Part shown: piece after piece, positions 9,604 through 18,083 of the stretch | How positions within the stretch are numbered: the stretch's first letter is position 1 | Layout: the number at the start of each line of letters is the position of its first letter | NCBI RefSeq assembly: GCF_900177415.1 | Contig: NZ_FXAF01000006.1 | Span: 458,001 to 522,000 of the forward strand | Direction: 5' to 3' | DNA length: 64,000 nt | Origin: Xaviernesmea oryzae | GTDB taxonomy: Bacteria > Pseudomonadota > Alphaproteobacteria > Rhizobiales > Rhizobiaceae | Notes under the pieces: model-generated | What the model was told of the DNA's origin: nothing | The model's database searches: none | The model's input: the letters and a program-made list of their open reading frames with translations, nothing else | Made by a program: the position numbers and the translations under genes

Positions 9604-10764
9604 TTATTCCTGATGCACTCTTTGGCCGCCGATCCAGGTGCTTTTCATGCCCAGATGGTCGGTGAGGATGACGAAATCCGCATCGTAACCGGGTTTTAGC
9701 GCCCCTTTGCGGTCGGCAAGCCATGCCGCCTCTGCCGGATAGGCGGATGCCATGCGCAGCGCCTCTTCGAGCGGCAGTCCGAGCATTTCATGCACGAAAC
9801 GAACCGACGAGATCATGTCGATATCCGCGCCGGCAAGCGTGCCGTCGGCAAGTGTCAGCCGTCCGTTCCGGCGCAGGATCTCCCGGCCGTTCAGCGTGAA
9901 GCTCTTCATATCCGTACCGATCGGCGACATGGCGTCTGTAACGATGAAGATCTTGCCCGGCCCCTTCTTGGCGCGGAGCGCCACGCCCATCGAAGCCGGA
10001 TGGACATGAATGCCGTCGGCGATGATCCCGGCATGAAGCGATCCGATATCGAGGGCCGCGCCCACCACGCCGGGCTCGCGGTGACCGAGCGGGCTCATGG
10101 CGTTGAAGAGATGCGTCACCGTCCGCGCGCCGGCTTCCGCATAGGTCTTGACGGTCTCGTAGGCCGCATCCGTATGGCCGAGGCTTACCATGAATCCGGC
10201 TTCCGCGAGCCGCACCACCTGCTCCGGTGTAACGCTCTCCGGCGCGACGGTGATCATCATCGCATCGAACTTGCCGCGGCAGGAGATCATGAGCTCGATA
10301 TCCTTTTCCTCCATCGGCCGGATGAGCTTCGGATCGTGGGCTCCCTTGCGGGCGACGGAGAGATGCGGGCCTTCGAGATGCAGCCCGAGGAAACCCGGCA
10401 CGCGCTCCGCTTTCGCTCGCTTGCCCGCCTCGATTGTCTTCGCGGTGATCTCGAACGTGTCGGTGATCAGCGTAGGCAGCAATCCGGTGGTACCGAACCT
10501 GGCATGCGCGGCGCAGATTGTTGTGAGGCCCTCGACCGTCGGCTCCTCGTTGAGCAGCACGCCACCGCCGCCGTTCACCTGCAGGTCGATGAAACCGGGG
10601 ACGATCATCCCGCCGTCGGCATCGATCGTTTCGAGGCCGGAAGGCAACCGGTCCGCGGCTTGGAGCGCCTCCACCTTGCCGTCTGCAAGGATGAGCGCGG
10701 CATCGTCATGCCAGAAGGTCCCGTCGAAGATCCGGGCGCCGGTGAGGGCCTTGCGAGTCGTCAT
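9604..10764 (-). CDS. nagA: N-acetylglucosamine-6-phosphate deacetylase
   Basis: Hydrolyses GlcNAc-6-P to GlcN-6-P and acetate. 386 residues from ATG 10764, whose ATGA overlaps the upstream SIS gene; the frame is open further upstream but that part is out of frame with the SIS gene and not real. Amidohydrolase motifs of NagA are all present: GFIDLQVNGGGGVLLN, LGLHLEGPHLS, SLGHTDA, VTHLFNAMSPLGHREPG, ADGIHVHPA and FIVTDAMSP. It is last in the kinase-GntR-SIS-nagA operon. Confidence 0.95.
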   Translation of the reverse strand: MTTRKALTGARIFDGTFWHDDAALILADGKVEALQAADRLPSGLETIDADGGMIVPGFIDLQVNGGGGVLLNEEPTVEGLTTICAAHARFGTTGLLPTLITDTFEITAKTIEAGKRAKAERVPGFLGLHLEGPHLSVARKGAHDPKLIRPMEEKDIELMISCRGKFDAMMITVAPESVTPEQVVRLAEAGFMVSLGHTDAAYETVKTYAEAGARTVTHLFNAMSPLGHREPGVVGAALDIGSLHAGIIADGIHVHPASMGVALRAKKGPGKIFIVTDAMSPIGTDMKSFTLNGREILRRNGRLTLADGTLAGADIDMISSVRFVHEMLGLPLEEALRMASAYPAEAAWLADRKGALKPGYDADFVILTDHLGMKSTWIGGQRVHQE

Positions 10765-11783
10765 AGGGTTTCGGTCACCTTCTTCAGAGCCACAGGCGCA
10801 TCCGGGTTGAAACCCTTGGCACGCGACCAGGCTTCCACGAAACCGTAGAAGGGCAGGATCAGCGCCAGCGCGTCGGTGATCGGGTGGCCGGTCGCGACGA
10901 ACGGCAGCTTGCGGGCGGCCTTGACGTTGTCGGAGGTGGCAAAGACCAAAGCCCCCTTGGCTGCAAGGTTTTCGGCAATCTCGACGGCCGAGGATTCGGC
11001 TGCGTCGCGCGCCGCGAACGTGACGACCGGGAAGCGTTTTTCCACCAGCGCCACGGGGCCGTGCAGCACTTCCGCCGCCGAATAGGCTTCCGCATGCATG
11101 TTGGAGGTTTCCTTGAATTTCAGCGCCGCTTCGCTGGCGATCGAAAGCGCCGGACCGCGGCCGAGCATGTAGAGCGACTCCGCATCGCCGAGTTCGCCCG
11201 CAAGTTCGCTCCAGTCGAGCTTGACCGCTTTTTCGAAATGCGAGGGCAGATCGCGAACGGCGGCTTTCAGGCCGTCGTCGCCGACCCATTCGGAGAGTAT
11301 GGCAAGCCCCGCGACGATCGAGTTGACGAAGGACTTGGTTGCTGCCACGGCGAGTTCCGGGCCGGCATTGATATCGACCGCGTGGGCGGAGGCGCTGGCG
11401 ATCGGCGAGGGCAACGTATTGGTGAGCGCGATCGTCACTGCTCCGGTCTTGGTCGCAGCCTCCGCCATCGCCACGATATCGGGGCTCTTGCCGGATTGCG
11501 AAATCGCGATCGCCGCGCCGCCGTCGAGCTTCAGCTTTGCGCCGTAGATCGAGGCGAGCGACGGGCCGAGCGAGGCGACCGGCCGGCCGGCCGTCAGCTC
11601 GACCGCGTATTTGATGAAGGTTGCGGCGTGGTCGGAAGAGCCGCGGGCGATGGTGATCAGAAAGGCGGGATCCTTGGCACGGAGCGCCAGGCCGGCCGCC
11701 GCAAGCTCCGCCGCCGACCGGTCGAGCAGCCGGGCCGTCGCCTCGGGTATCTCGTTGATCTCCTGCCGCATATGGGTCTGCAT
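10761..11783 (-). CDS. SIS-domain aminosugar-phosphate isomerase/deaminase (NagB-II/GlmS C-domain type)
   Basis: 340 residues from ATG 11783, with GAGG about eight bases upstream. It contains two SIS domains equivalent to the GlmS isomerase half (ARGSSDHAATFIKYA, AISQSGKSPDIVAMAE, AVAATKSF, EAALKFKETSNMHAEAY, EVLHGPVALVEK) but no glutaminase domain. Proteins of this type act as glucosamine-6-phosphate deaminases in bacteria lacking classical NagB. Between the GntR gene and nagA, conversion of GlcN-6-P to Fru-6-P is the expected step. The exact reaction is inferred from context. Confidence 0.85.
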   Translation of the reverse strand: MQTHMRQEINEIPEATARLLDRSAAELAAAGLALRAKDPAFLITIARGSSDHAATFIKYAVELTAGRPVASLGPSLASIYGAKLKLDGGAAIAISQSGKSPDIVAMAEAATKTGAVTIALTNTLPSPIASASAHAVDINAGPELAVAATKSFVNSIVAGLAILSEWVGDDGLKAAVRDLPSHFEKAVKLDWSELAGELGDAESLYMLGRGPALSIASEAALKFKETSNMHAEAYSAAEVLHGPVALVEKRFPVVTFAARDAAESSAVEIAENLAAKGALVFATSDNVKAARKLPFVATGHPITDALALILPFYGFVEAWSRAKGFNPDAPVALKKVTETL

Positions 11784-11802
11784 CGTCTTGTCCTCGAATT
11801 TT

Positions 11803-12567
11803 TCAGTTTCCGCTGAGCGAGAGCTCGGCCACGAAATCATAGGCATCGCCGCGATAGAGCGAGCGGGTGAGCTCCACCACCCGGCCGGAGGCCAGATAGG
11901 AAACCCGTTCGATCGAAAGCCCTGCGGCGCCCACCGGAACGGCTAACAGCCCGGCATCCGGGTTCTTCATATTGCAGGCGGATATCCGTTGTATGGCGCG
12001 CACCGGCCGGGCGTTCTTCTTTTCCAGTTCCGCATAGAGCGAATTGGTGACCATCGAAGGATCGGGCAGGAATTCGGCGGAAATGCTGGCGCGCTCGATC
12101 GCGAGCGGCATATCGTTGGCGATCCGCAGGCGGCCGATCCGGGCGACCCTGGTCCCGGGCGCCAGCCCCAGCATCATCATCTCTTCGGGCGAGGGATGGA
12201 ACAGGCCGCGTTCCAGCCATTCGGATTTCGTCACCAGCCCGCGCCGCGCCATATCCTCCGTGAACGAGGTGAGCTTCGTCAGGGGCTGCTCGACGCGCGA
12301 CATCGGCTTGACGACAAACGTGCCGGAGCCGTGCTTGCGGGTGAGCAACCCGTCCTTGACGAGATCGTCCACCGCCTTGCGCACCGTCACACGGCTGACG
12401 TTGGCATAGTCGGCAAGGTCGCGTTCGGCCGGAAGCGCATCGCCGTGTCCTAGCTTGCCGGAACGGATCGCCTCCTCCAGCGTCTGGCGGAGCTTGCGAT
12501 AAAGCGGGCCGGTCCCTGCCGATTGCAGGCTGTCGAGCGGCAGGATGGCGGACAGCGTCTCGTTCAT
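11803..12567 (-). CDS. GntR/HutC-family repressor with UTRA domain (NagR-like)
   Basis: 254 residues. An N-terminal winged helix (about 20-85; ALPAERDLADYANVSRVTVR, GSGTFV) is followed by a UTRA ligand-binding domain. The start overlaps the kinase stop by ATGA and the SIS gene follows after 19 bases. Its place inside an amino-sugar operon and the paired TGGTAT-type sites in the divergent promoter region suggest it represses both arms until an amino-sugar phosphate is bound, as for NagR/DasR relatives. The ligand is inferred. Confidence 0.88.
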   Translation of the reverse strand: MNETLSAILPLDSLQSAGTGPLYRKLRQTLEEAIRSGKLGHGDALPAERDLADYANVSRVTVRKAVDDLVKDGLLTRKHGSGTFVVKPMSRVEQPLTKLTSFTEDMARRGLVTKSEWLERGLFHPSPEEMMMLGLAPGTRVARIGRLRIANDMPLAIERASISAEFLPDPSMVTNSLYAELEKKNARPVRAIQRISACNMKNPDAGLLAVPVGAAGLSIERVSYLASGRVVELTRSLYRGDAYDFVAELSLSGN

Positions 12568-13451
12568 GCCCGCGCCTCCGCCGTCGTGCCGTAGGTCTTG
12601 ACGGCAAGCGCCACGGCGCCGGTCAGCGCATCCGCCAGCGGTTCCGACAGCCGCACACGGTGCCGCTCGGCAAGATATCCGGGGTAAAGGGAAGCGAGGC
12701 CGCCGAGCAGGCAGAGCCGCCCCTTGCCTTTGGTAACCGCATTCATCGCATCGAGCGCCTCATCGATGCTCGCGGCACCGGCCTTCAGGATACGGATCGC
12801 CGCCTCGTCGCCCTGTCGCGCGAATTCGAAGACCTTCGGCGTATGGCGGCCGAAATCGCCGGGTTTGGCTAATCGGGCGAAATCCACGACGGCTTCGGGA
12901 TTGTTGCCGAATTCGGCGAGGATCGCTTTCGAAAGGCCGGTCATCGGGCGGATGTTGTCATAGGCGAGCAGGCTTTCCTGCAGCGCAAGCTGGCCGAGCC
13001 GCGCGCCGCTGCCGAGATCGCTCACCTGGAAACCCCAGCCAGCGACCGAATGAAGCTTGCCTTCGTTGCGGGCTATATAGACGGTCCCCGTGCCGACGAT
13101 GCCGATCGCGCCGTCTTCGTCGCCGATCGCGCCTTGCAGGGCGATGACGCCGTCGGAGACGATATCCGACTGCCTGAAGGGAAGTCGCGCCGTCACGTAG
13201 TTCACCGCATCGCCGACATTGTTGCCGGCGAGCCCGAGGACGGCGGAGGCGGAGGAAAGGTCCGGCTCGAGCCCGGCCTCGATGAAGGCGAGCCGCGCGG
13301 CCTCCGCGATATGCTTCAGGGCCGTATCCGGATCGGTCAGGATATTGGAGGCGCCGCTTTTTCCCCGGCCGAGAACCGTGCCGTTTCCGTCAGCCAATGC
13401 CGCACGGCAGCTTGTTCCGCCGCCATCGATTCCGATAAAATAAGCCGCCAT
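12564..13451 (-). CDS. BadF/BcrA-type ATPase, probable GlcNAc/MurNAc kinase
   Basis: 295 residues from ATG 13451, preceded by GGAGG at ideal spacing. ASKHA-fold motifs are phosphate 1 IGIDGGGTSCRAAL, GLAGNNVGDA and phosphate 2 GIVGTGTVYIA. Members of this family phosphorylate GlcNAc (eukaryotic NAGK) or both MurNAc and GlcNAc at O6 (clostridial MurK). Sitting opposite murQ and upstream of nagA, it is the obvious candidate to make the 6-phosphates used by both enzymes. Which sugar it prefers cannot be read from the sequence. Confidence 0.85.
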   Translation of the reverse strand: MAAYFIGIDGGGTSCRAALADGNGTVLGRGKSGASNILTDPDTALKHIAEAARLAFIEAGLEPDLSSASAVLGLAGNNVGDAVNYVTARLPFRQSDIVSDGVIALQGAIGDEDGAIGIVGTGTVYIARNEGKLHSVAGWGFQVSDLGSGARLGQLALQESLLAYDNIRPMTGLSKAILAEFGNNPEAVVDFARLAKPGDFGRHTPKVFEFARQGDEAAIRILKAGAASIDEALDAMNAVTKGKGRLCLLGGLASLYPGYLAERHRVRLSEPLADALTGAVALAVKTYGTTAEARA

Positions 13452-13474
13452 GGATACCTCCATTTCGGATAATA

Positions 13475-13488
13475 CCAAAAAAATACCA
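13475..13488 (-). promoter_or_regulatory. Putative GntR operator, kinase side
   Basis: The minus strand reads TGGTATTTTTTTGG, ending 24 bases upstream of the kinase ATG and continuing into a second half-site (GGTATTAT). It is an exact inverted copy of 13617-13630. TGGT half-sites are typical of HutC/UTRA regulators such as DasR and YvoA. Confidence 0.6.
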
Positions 13489-13616
13489 TTAACCAAGGCC
13501 GATTTCCAGATTTCGGATCGGTGCGCCGTATATGATTGAAAAGTCAAAAATATTTCCAGAATGGCTGTAACACTTAGGCGATCCGTTCATAAAAGTTAAT
13601 TTTCCTTCTGGACAAT

Positions 13617-13630
13617 TGGTATTTTTTTGG
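13617..13630 (+). promoter_or_regulatory. Putative GntR operator, murQ side
   Basis: TGGTATTTTTTTGG, followed by CATCAT, ends 27 bases before the murQ ATG. It matches 13475-13488 exactly in inverted orientation, so each divergent gene has one copy at nearly the same distance from its start. Confidence 0.6.
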
Positions 13631-13656
13631 CATCATTTTGGTAGAGGGAGAAGCGG

Positions 13657-14571
13657 ATGAGCAGCAACGCCACCGAAGCGAGACATGGGAAAGCGGAAGG
13701 GCTCGACACGCTCGCGCCCGCCGAGATCCTGCGGCTCCTGGCATCCGGTCAGCAGGAGGCGGCGAAGGCCGTCGATAGTGCCGTTCCATCCATCGCAAGG
13801 GCTGCCGATCTGGCGGCTGCAACGCTGAGATCCGGTGGGATGCTTGTTTACGCCGGTGCCGGCAGCGCGGGTCTCGTGGCGATCGCCGATGCGCTTGAGC
13901 TGCCCGGAACCTATGGGATTGCACCGGGACAGATAGCCGTCCTGTTTGCGGGAGGTCTTTCCGGCACCGTCGATCTGCCCGGCGGGCCGGAAGACGATGC
14001 CGAGCTCGGCGCCCGCGATGCGGGCATTATAGCCTCGGCGGATTGCGTCATCTGCGTCTCGGCCAGCGGCTCGACGCCTTATACGGTAGCAGTCGCGGAC
14101 ATGGCGAAGGCGCGCGGTGCGAAGCTGGTGGCGATAGCCAACAACGCCGGTGCCAGGTTGCTGGAAGGCGCCGACGTGGCGATCCTGCTCGAAACGCCGC
14201 CGGAAGTGGTCGCGGGTTCCACCCGCATGGGAGCTGCCACCGCCCAGAAGATCGCCTTCAACATGCTGTCCACCTTGACCGCGATAAAGCTCGGACACGT
14301 GCACGATGGCCATATGGTCAACCTGCGCGCCGATAACGACAAGCTGCGCATCCGCGCCGCCCGCATGGTGGCGGAGATCGCGGATATCGGTTTCGATGAG
14401 GCCCGTGCCTGGATGGAGGCCGCGGGCGGTTCCGTGAAGGTCGCCGTATTGCTCGCCGCCGGTGCGGCCGATGCCGATGCCGCAAGGGCGCTGCTCGCGC
14501 GTTCCGGCCAGGTGCTGCGTACGGCGCTCGATGAATTGCAGGCAAAGAAGAGTTCCATGAAACGCGCCTGA
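13657..14571 (+). CDS. murQ: N-acetylmuramic acid 6-phosphate etherase (MurQ family)
   Basis: Cleaves the lactyl ether of MurNAc-6-P to give GlcNAc-6-P and lactate. 304 residues with GAGGGAG seven bases before the ATG. The SIS fold is clear: VYAGAGSAG, VSASGSTPYT and the MurQ-specific segment VAGSTRMGAATAQKIAFNML. The two catalytic glutamates of E. coli MurQ appear conserved as E81 (ALELPGTYG) and E112 (GPEDDAELG). The GAGTSGRLG loop of E. coli is changed to GAGSAGLVA, so it is a divergent member. It is first in an operon with an ABC sugar importer. Confidence 0.88.
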   Translation: MSSNATEARHGKAEGLDTLAPAEILRLLASGQQEAAKAVDSAVPSIARAADLAAATLRSGGMLVYAGAGSAGLVAIADALELPGTYGIAPGQIAVLFAGGLSGTVDLPGGPEDDAELGARDAGIIASADCVICVSASGSTPYTVAVADMAKARGAKLVAIANNAGARLLEGADVAILLETPPEVVAGSTRMGAATAQKIAFNMLSTLTAIKLGHVHDGHMVNLRADNDKLRIRAARMVAEIADIGFDEARAWMEAAGGSVKVAVLLAAGAADADAARALLARSGQVLRTALDELQAKKSSMKRA

Positions 14572-14594
14572 AGGCGCAGAAGAGGGAGAACATC

Positions 14595-15851
14595 ATGACC
14601 CGCATCTTGAAAGGCATGCTTTTTGTCACGACCGTGCTCGCGCCTGCGGGCATGGCGCTCGCGCAGGACGCCCAGCTCACCATCGAGAGCTGGCGCAACG
14701 ACGACCTGCCGATCTGGCAGGAGAAGATCATTCCGGCCTTCGAAGCGAAGAACCCGGGCATCAAGGTGACCTTCGCTCCGATGGCGCCGACGGAATACAA
14801 CTCCGCCGTCAACGCCAAGCTGGAAGCAGGCACGGCGGGCGATCTCATCACCTGCCGTCCGTTCGACCTGTCGCTTGCCATGTTCCAGAAGGGTCAGCTC
14901 GCGTCGCTGAACGACCTGCCCGGCATCGAGAACTTCTCCGACGTCGCCAAGTCCGCCTGGACCACCGACGACGGCAAGACCACGTTCTGCGTGCCGATGG
15001 CCTCTGTCATCCACGGCTTCATCTACAACAAGAAGGCCTTCGAGGATGTCGGCGTCGAGGTGCCGAAGACCGAGGACGAGTTCTTCGCCGTACTCGAGAA
15101 GTTCAAGCAGGACGGCAATTACATCCCGCTCGCCATGGGCACCAAGGACCAGTGGGAAGCGGCCACGATGGGTTATTACAACATCGGCCCGAACTACTGG
15201 AAGGGCGAGGACGGCCGCAAGGCCTTGATCGCCGGCACCGAGAAGCTGACCGATCCGCAATGGGTTGAGCCCTACGCGACGCTCGCCAAGTGGAAGCCCT
15301 ATCTCGGCGATGGTTTCGAAGCCCAGACCTATCCGGACAGCCAGAACCTCTTCACGCTTGGCCGCGCAGCGATCTATCCGGCCGGCTCCTGGGAAATCGC
15401 GCCGTTCAAGGCGCAGGCCGATTTTGAAATGGGCGCCTTCCCGCCGCCGGTCAAGAAGGCGGGCGACGCCTGCTACATCTCCGACCATAACGACATCGGG
15501 CTCGGCCTCAACGCCAAGGGCAAGAACCCGGAAGCGGCGAAGAAATTCCTCGCCTGGGTCGCCTCGCCGGAATTCGCCGAGCTCTATGCCAACGCTCTGC
15601 CGGGCTTCTTCAGCCTGAACTCGACGGCGGTGAAGATGAATGACGAACTCGCCCAGGAATTCGTCTCCTGGCGCGAGAACTGCAAGACGACGATCCGCCC
15701 GAGTGCGGCCATCGTCGGCCGCGGCCAGCCGAACCTCGACCTCGAAATGTGGCGCGTCTCGGCCAACGTCATCAACGGCACGGAAACGCCGGAACAGGCC
15801 GCGGCAGAAACCCAGAAGGGCCTCGACAGCTGGTACAAGCCGGCGAAGTGA
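14595..15851 (+). CDS. ABC sugar-binding protein, probable amino-sugar receptor
   Basis: 418 residues with signal peptide (about 1-23, ending AQDAQ) and GAGGGAGAA before the ATG. The body follows the extracellular solute-binding family 1 pattern (AFEAKNPGIKVTF, FIYNKKAFEDVGVEVPKT, AAIYPAGSWEI, GLGLNAKGKNPEAAKKFL). It lies 23 bases after murQ and precedes two permeases, so it probably delivers GlcNAc, MurNAc or peptidoglycan-derived disaccharides. The ligand is inferred from the neighbours. Confidence 0.87.
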   Translation: MTRILKGMLFVTTVLAPAGMALAQDAQLTIESWRNDDLPIWQEKIIPAFEAKNPGIKVTFAPMAPTEYNSAVNAKLEAGTAGDLITCRPFDLSLAMFQKGQLASLNDLPGIENFSDVAKSAWTTDDGKTTFCVPMASVIHGFIYNKKAFEDVGVEVPKTEDEFFAVLEKFKQDGNYIPLAMGTKDQWEAATMGYYNIGPNYWKGEDGRKALIAGTEKLTDPQWVEPYATLAKWKPYLGDGFEAQTYPDSQNLFTLGRAAIYPAGSWEIAPFKAQADFEMGAFPPPVKKAGDACYISDHNDIGLGLNAKGKNPEAAKKFLAWVASPEFAELYANALPGFFSLNSTAVKMNDELAQEFVSWRENCKTTIRPSAAIVGRGQPNLDLEMWRVSANVINGTETPEQAAAETQKGLDSWYKPAK

Positions 15852-15871
15852 GCCGTTCCATCTCGAAGGTT

Positions 15872-16010
15872 GCCCTTCACCCTAACCCTCTCCCCGCTTG
15901 CGGGGAGAGGGGACTTGCCCCACCATGCCCTTGGGAGCACGGAAACGGCGCGGCATATCCCTTCTCCCCGACGAGACGGGGAGAAGGTGGCGGCAGCCGG
16001 ATGAGGGGCC
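15872..16010. repeat. RIME-like palindromic repeat, copy 1
   Basis: Two hairpins: CCCTCTCCCCGC/GCGGGGAGAGGG at the left and CCTTCTCCCCG/CGGGGAGAAGG at the right, ending in GGATGAGGGG. This is the layout of Rhizobium-specific intergenic mosaic elements. It separates the binding-protein gene from its permeases, so it may lower downstream expression relative to the binding protein. Confidence 0.75.
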
Positions 16011-16053
16011 ATCGTCGCAAAGTCGCGATCAAGCAATCACCGGGACCAGCGCC

Positions 16054-17004
16054 ATGAGCGATACCGACATGACAGAGACCGAGATCGCTCCGGTGAAACG
16101 CCCCGCCCGCTGGCATATCCTCGTTTTTCTGGCGCCGGCTTTCCTCGTCTATACGGCGGTGATGATCCTGCCGCTGATCGAGACGCTCAGGCTTTCGCTC
16201 TTCAACATGGTCGAGGGCCAGCTTTCCTTCGTGGGCTTCAACAATTTCAAGGTCCTGTTCAGCGATCCGCGCCTGTCCGCCGATTTCTGGAACGCGCTCG
16301 GCAACAACGTCGTCTTCTTCGTTATCCATATGCTGGTGCAGAACCCGATCGGCATCGCGATTGCCGCCATGCTGTCGGTGCCGAACCTGCGCTTCGCCGC
16401 CTTCTACCGTTCGGCGATCTTCGTGCCGACGCTGCTCTCCTTCGTCATCGTCGGCTTCATCTGGAAGCTCATCCTCTCGCCGATCTGGGGCATCGCGCCG
16501 GGCCTGATGGATTGGGTCGGGTTGAAATGGGCATTCTCGCCCTGGCTCGGCCGGCCGGACACGGCGTTGGTGACGGTTTCGCTGATTTCCGTCTGGCAAT
16601 ATGTCGGCATCCCGATGATGCTGATCTACGCGGCGCTCCTGAACATCCCGGACGAGGTGCTGGAGGCGGCGGAATGCGACGGCATTACCGGCTGGAGCCA
16701 GTTTTGGAAGATCAAGCTGCCGTTGATCCTTCCGTCGATCGGCATCGTCTCGGTCCTGACCTTCGTCGGCAATTTCAACGCCTTCGACCTGATCTACACG
16801 GTGCAGGGCGCGCTGGCCGGCCCGAATGGCTCGACGGATATTCTCGGCACGCTCCTCTACCGCACCTTCTTTGGTTTCCAGAACCAGATGGGCGACCGAT
16901 CCATGGGCGCCACCATCGCGGCGGTGATGTTCCTCATCATCCTCGCCGGCGTCTCGCTCTATCTCTTCGTCATTCAGCGGCGCATGCGCCGCTACCAGTT
17001 CTGA
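16054..17004 (+). CDS. ABC sugar transporter permease, MalF type
   Basis: 316 residues from ATG 16054; an earlier in-frame start at 15898 would read through the RIME element and is rejected. Six membrane segments and the permease EAA loop (EAAECDGITGWSQFWKIKLP, about residue 210) are visible. It forms the membrane channel with the next gene. Its substrate follows the binding protein at 14595. No strong ribosome-binding site precedes the start; ATG at 16069 is an alternative. Confidence 0.88.
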   Translation: MSDTDMTETEIAPVKRPARWHILVFLAPAFLVYTAVMILPLIETLRLSLFNMVEGQLSFVGFNNFKVLFSDPRLSADFWNALGNNVVFFVIHMLVQNPIGIAIAAMLSVPNLRFAAFYRSAIFVPTLLSFVIVGFIWKLILSPIWGIAPGLMDWVGLKWAFSPWLGRPDTALVTVSLISVWQYVGIPMMLIYAALLNIPDEVLEAAECDGITGWSQFWKIKLPLILPSIGIVSVLTFVGNFNAFDLIYTVQGALAGPNGSTDILGTLLYRTFFGFQNQMGDRSMGATIAAVMFLIILAGVSLYLFVIQRRMRRYQF

Positions 17005-17014
17005 GGAGACGGAC

Positions 17015-17854
17015 ATGTCGAAAGCCCGCTCCGCCCCTCTGCGCACCGCGCTCATCCATCTGGCGCTGATCGCCTATACGCTCGTGGCACTCTTTCCGGT
17101 CTTCCTGACGCTGGTCAACTCGTTCAAGAGCCGCAACGCGATCTTCCGCGAGCCGATGGCTTTGCCGACGCCCTCGACCTTCAGCCTTGTCGGTTACGAG
17201 ACGGTACTGAACCAGGGTGATTTCGTCGGCTATTTCCAGAACAGCCTGATCGTCACCGTGGCCTCTATCGCTCTCGTTCTGCTCACCGGCGCCATGGCGG
17301 CCTTCGCGCTCTCCGAATACCGTTTCCGCGGCAACACGCTGATGGGGCTTTATCTGGCGCTCGGCATCATGATCCCGATCCGTCTCGGCACGGTGGCGAT
17401 CCTGCAGGGCATGGTGGCTGCGGGCCTCGTCAACACGCTGACCTCGCTGATCCTGGTCTATACCGCGCAAGGCCTGCCGCTGGCGATCTTCATCCTCTCG
17501 GAATTCATGCGCACCGTTTCCGACGACCTGAAGAATGCCGGCCGCATCGACGGGCTGTCCGAATATGCGATCTTCTTCCGCCTCGTCCTGCCGCTGGTGC
17601 GTCCCGCCATGGCGACGGTCGCGGTCTTTACCATGATCCCGATCTGGAACGACTTGTGGTTCCCGCTGATCCTGGCGCCCGGCGAAGACACCAAGACGGT
17701 GACATTGGGCGTCCAGATGTTCATCGGCCAGTTCGTCACCAACTGGAATGCAGTGCTCTCGGCCCTCTCGCTCGCCATCCTGCCCGTGATGGTGCTCTAC
17801 GTCATCTTCTCGCGGCAGCTGATCCGCGGCATTACGTCGGGGGCGGTGAAGTGA
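17015..17854 (+). CDS. ABC sugar transporter permease, MalG type
   Basis: 279 residues, GGAGACGG before the ATG, ten bases after the partner permease. Six membrane segments, an N-terminal LVNSFKSRNAIFREP loop and the EAA-like motif NAGRIDGLSEYAIFFRLVLP are typical of MalG-type permeases. It pairs with the preceding permease. Confidence 0.9.
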   Translation: MSKARSAPLRTALIHLALIAYTLVALFPVFLTLVNSFKSRNAIFREPMALPTPSTFSLVGYETVLNQGDFVGYFQNSLIVTVASIALVLLTGAMAAFALSEYRFRGNTLMGLYLALGIMIPIRLGTVAILQGMVAAGLVNTLTSLILVYTAQGLPLAIFILSEFMRTVSDDLKNAGRIDGLSEYAIFFRLVLPLVRPAMATVAVFTMIPIWNDLWFPLILAPGEDTKTVTLGVQMFIGQFVTNWNAVLSALSLAILPVMVLYVIFSRQLIRGITSGAVK

Positions 17855-17880
17855 CGGCTCTACTGTTTGAGGAAATGGCA

Positions 17881-18048
17881 CACCCCCTCACCCGGCCTCC
17901 GCTTTGCTCGGCTACCTACCGGGGACGGGTCGACGGCCCCGTCCCATCCTCCGGACCCCCAAGGGGAGAGGAGGGAATAGCAACGGCGCGGCAAATCACC
18001 TTCTCCCCGGCGGGGAGAAGGTGGCCCGAAGGGTCGGATGAGGGGGCT
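17881..18048. repeat. RIME-like repeat, copy 2 (degenerate left half)
   Basis: Starts CACCCCCTCACCCGG and ends CACCTTCTCCCCGGCGGGGAGAAGGTGG...GGATGAGGGGG. The right hairpin is intact, while the left one is rearranged around GGCCTCCGC. It lies between the MalG-type permease and the oxidoreductase gene. Confidence 0.7.
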
Positions 18049-18083
18049 GCCTGGCACGCCGCCTCTTACCAAAGGACTAGCAT

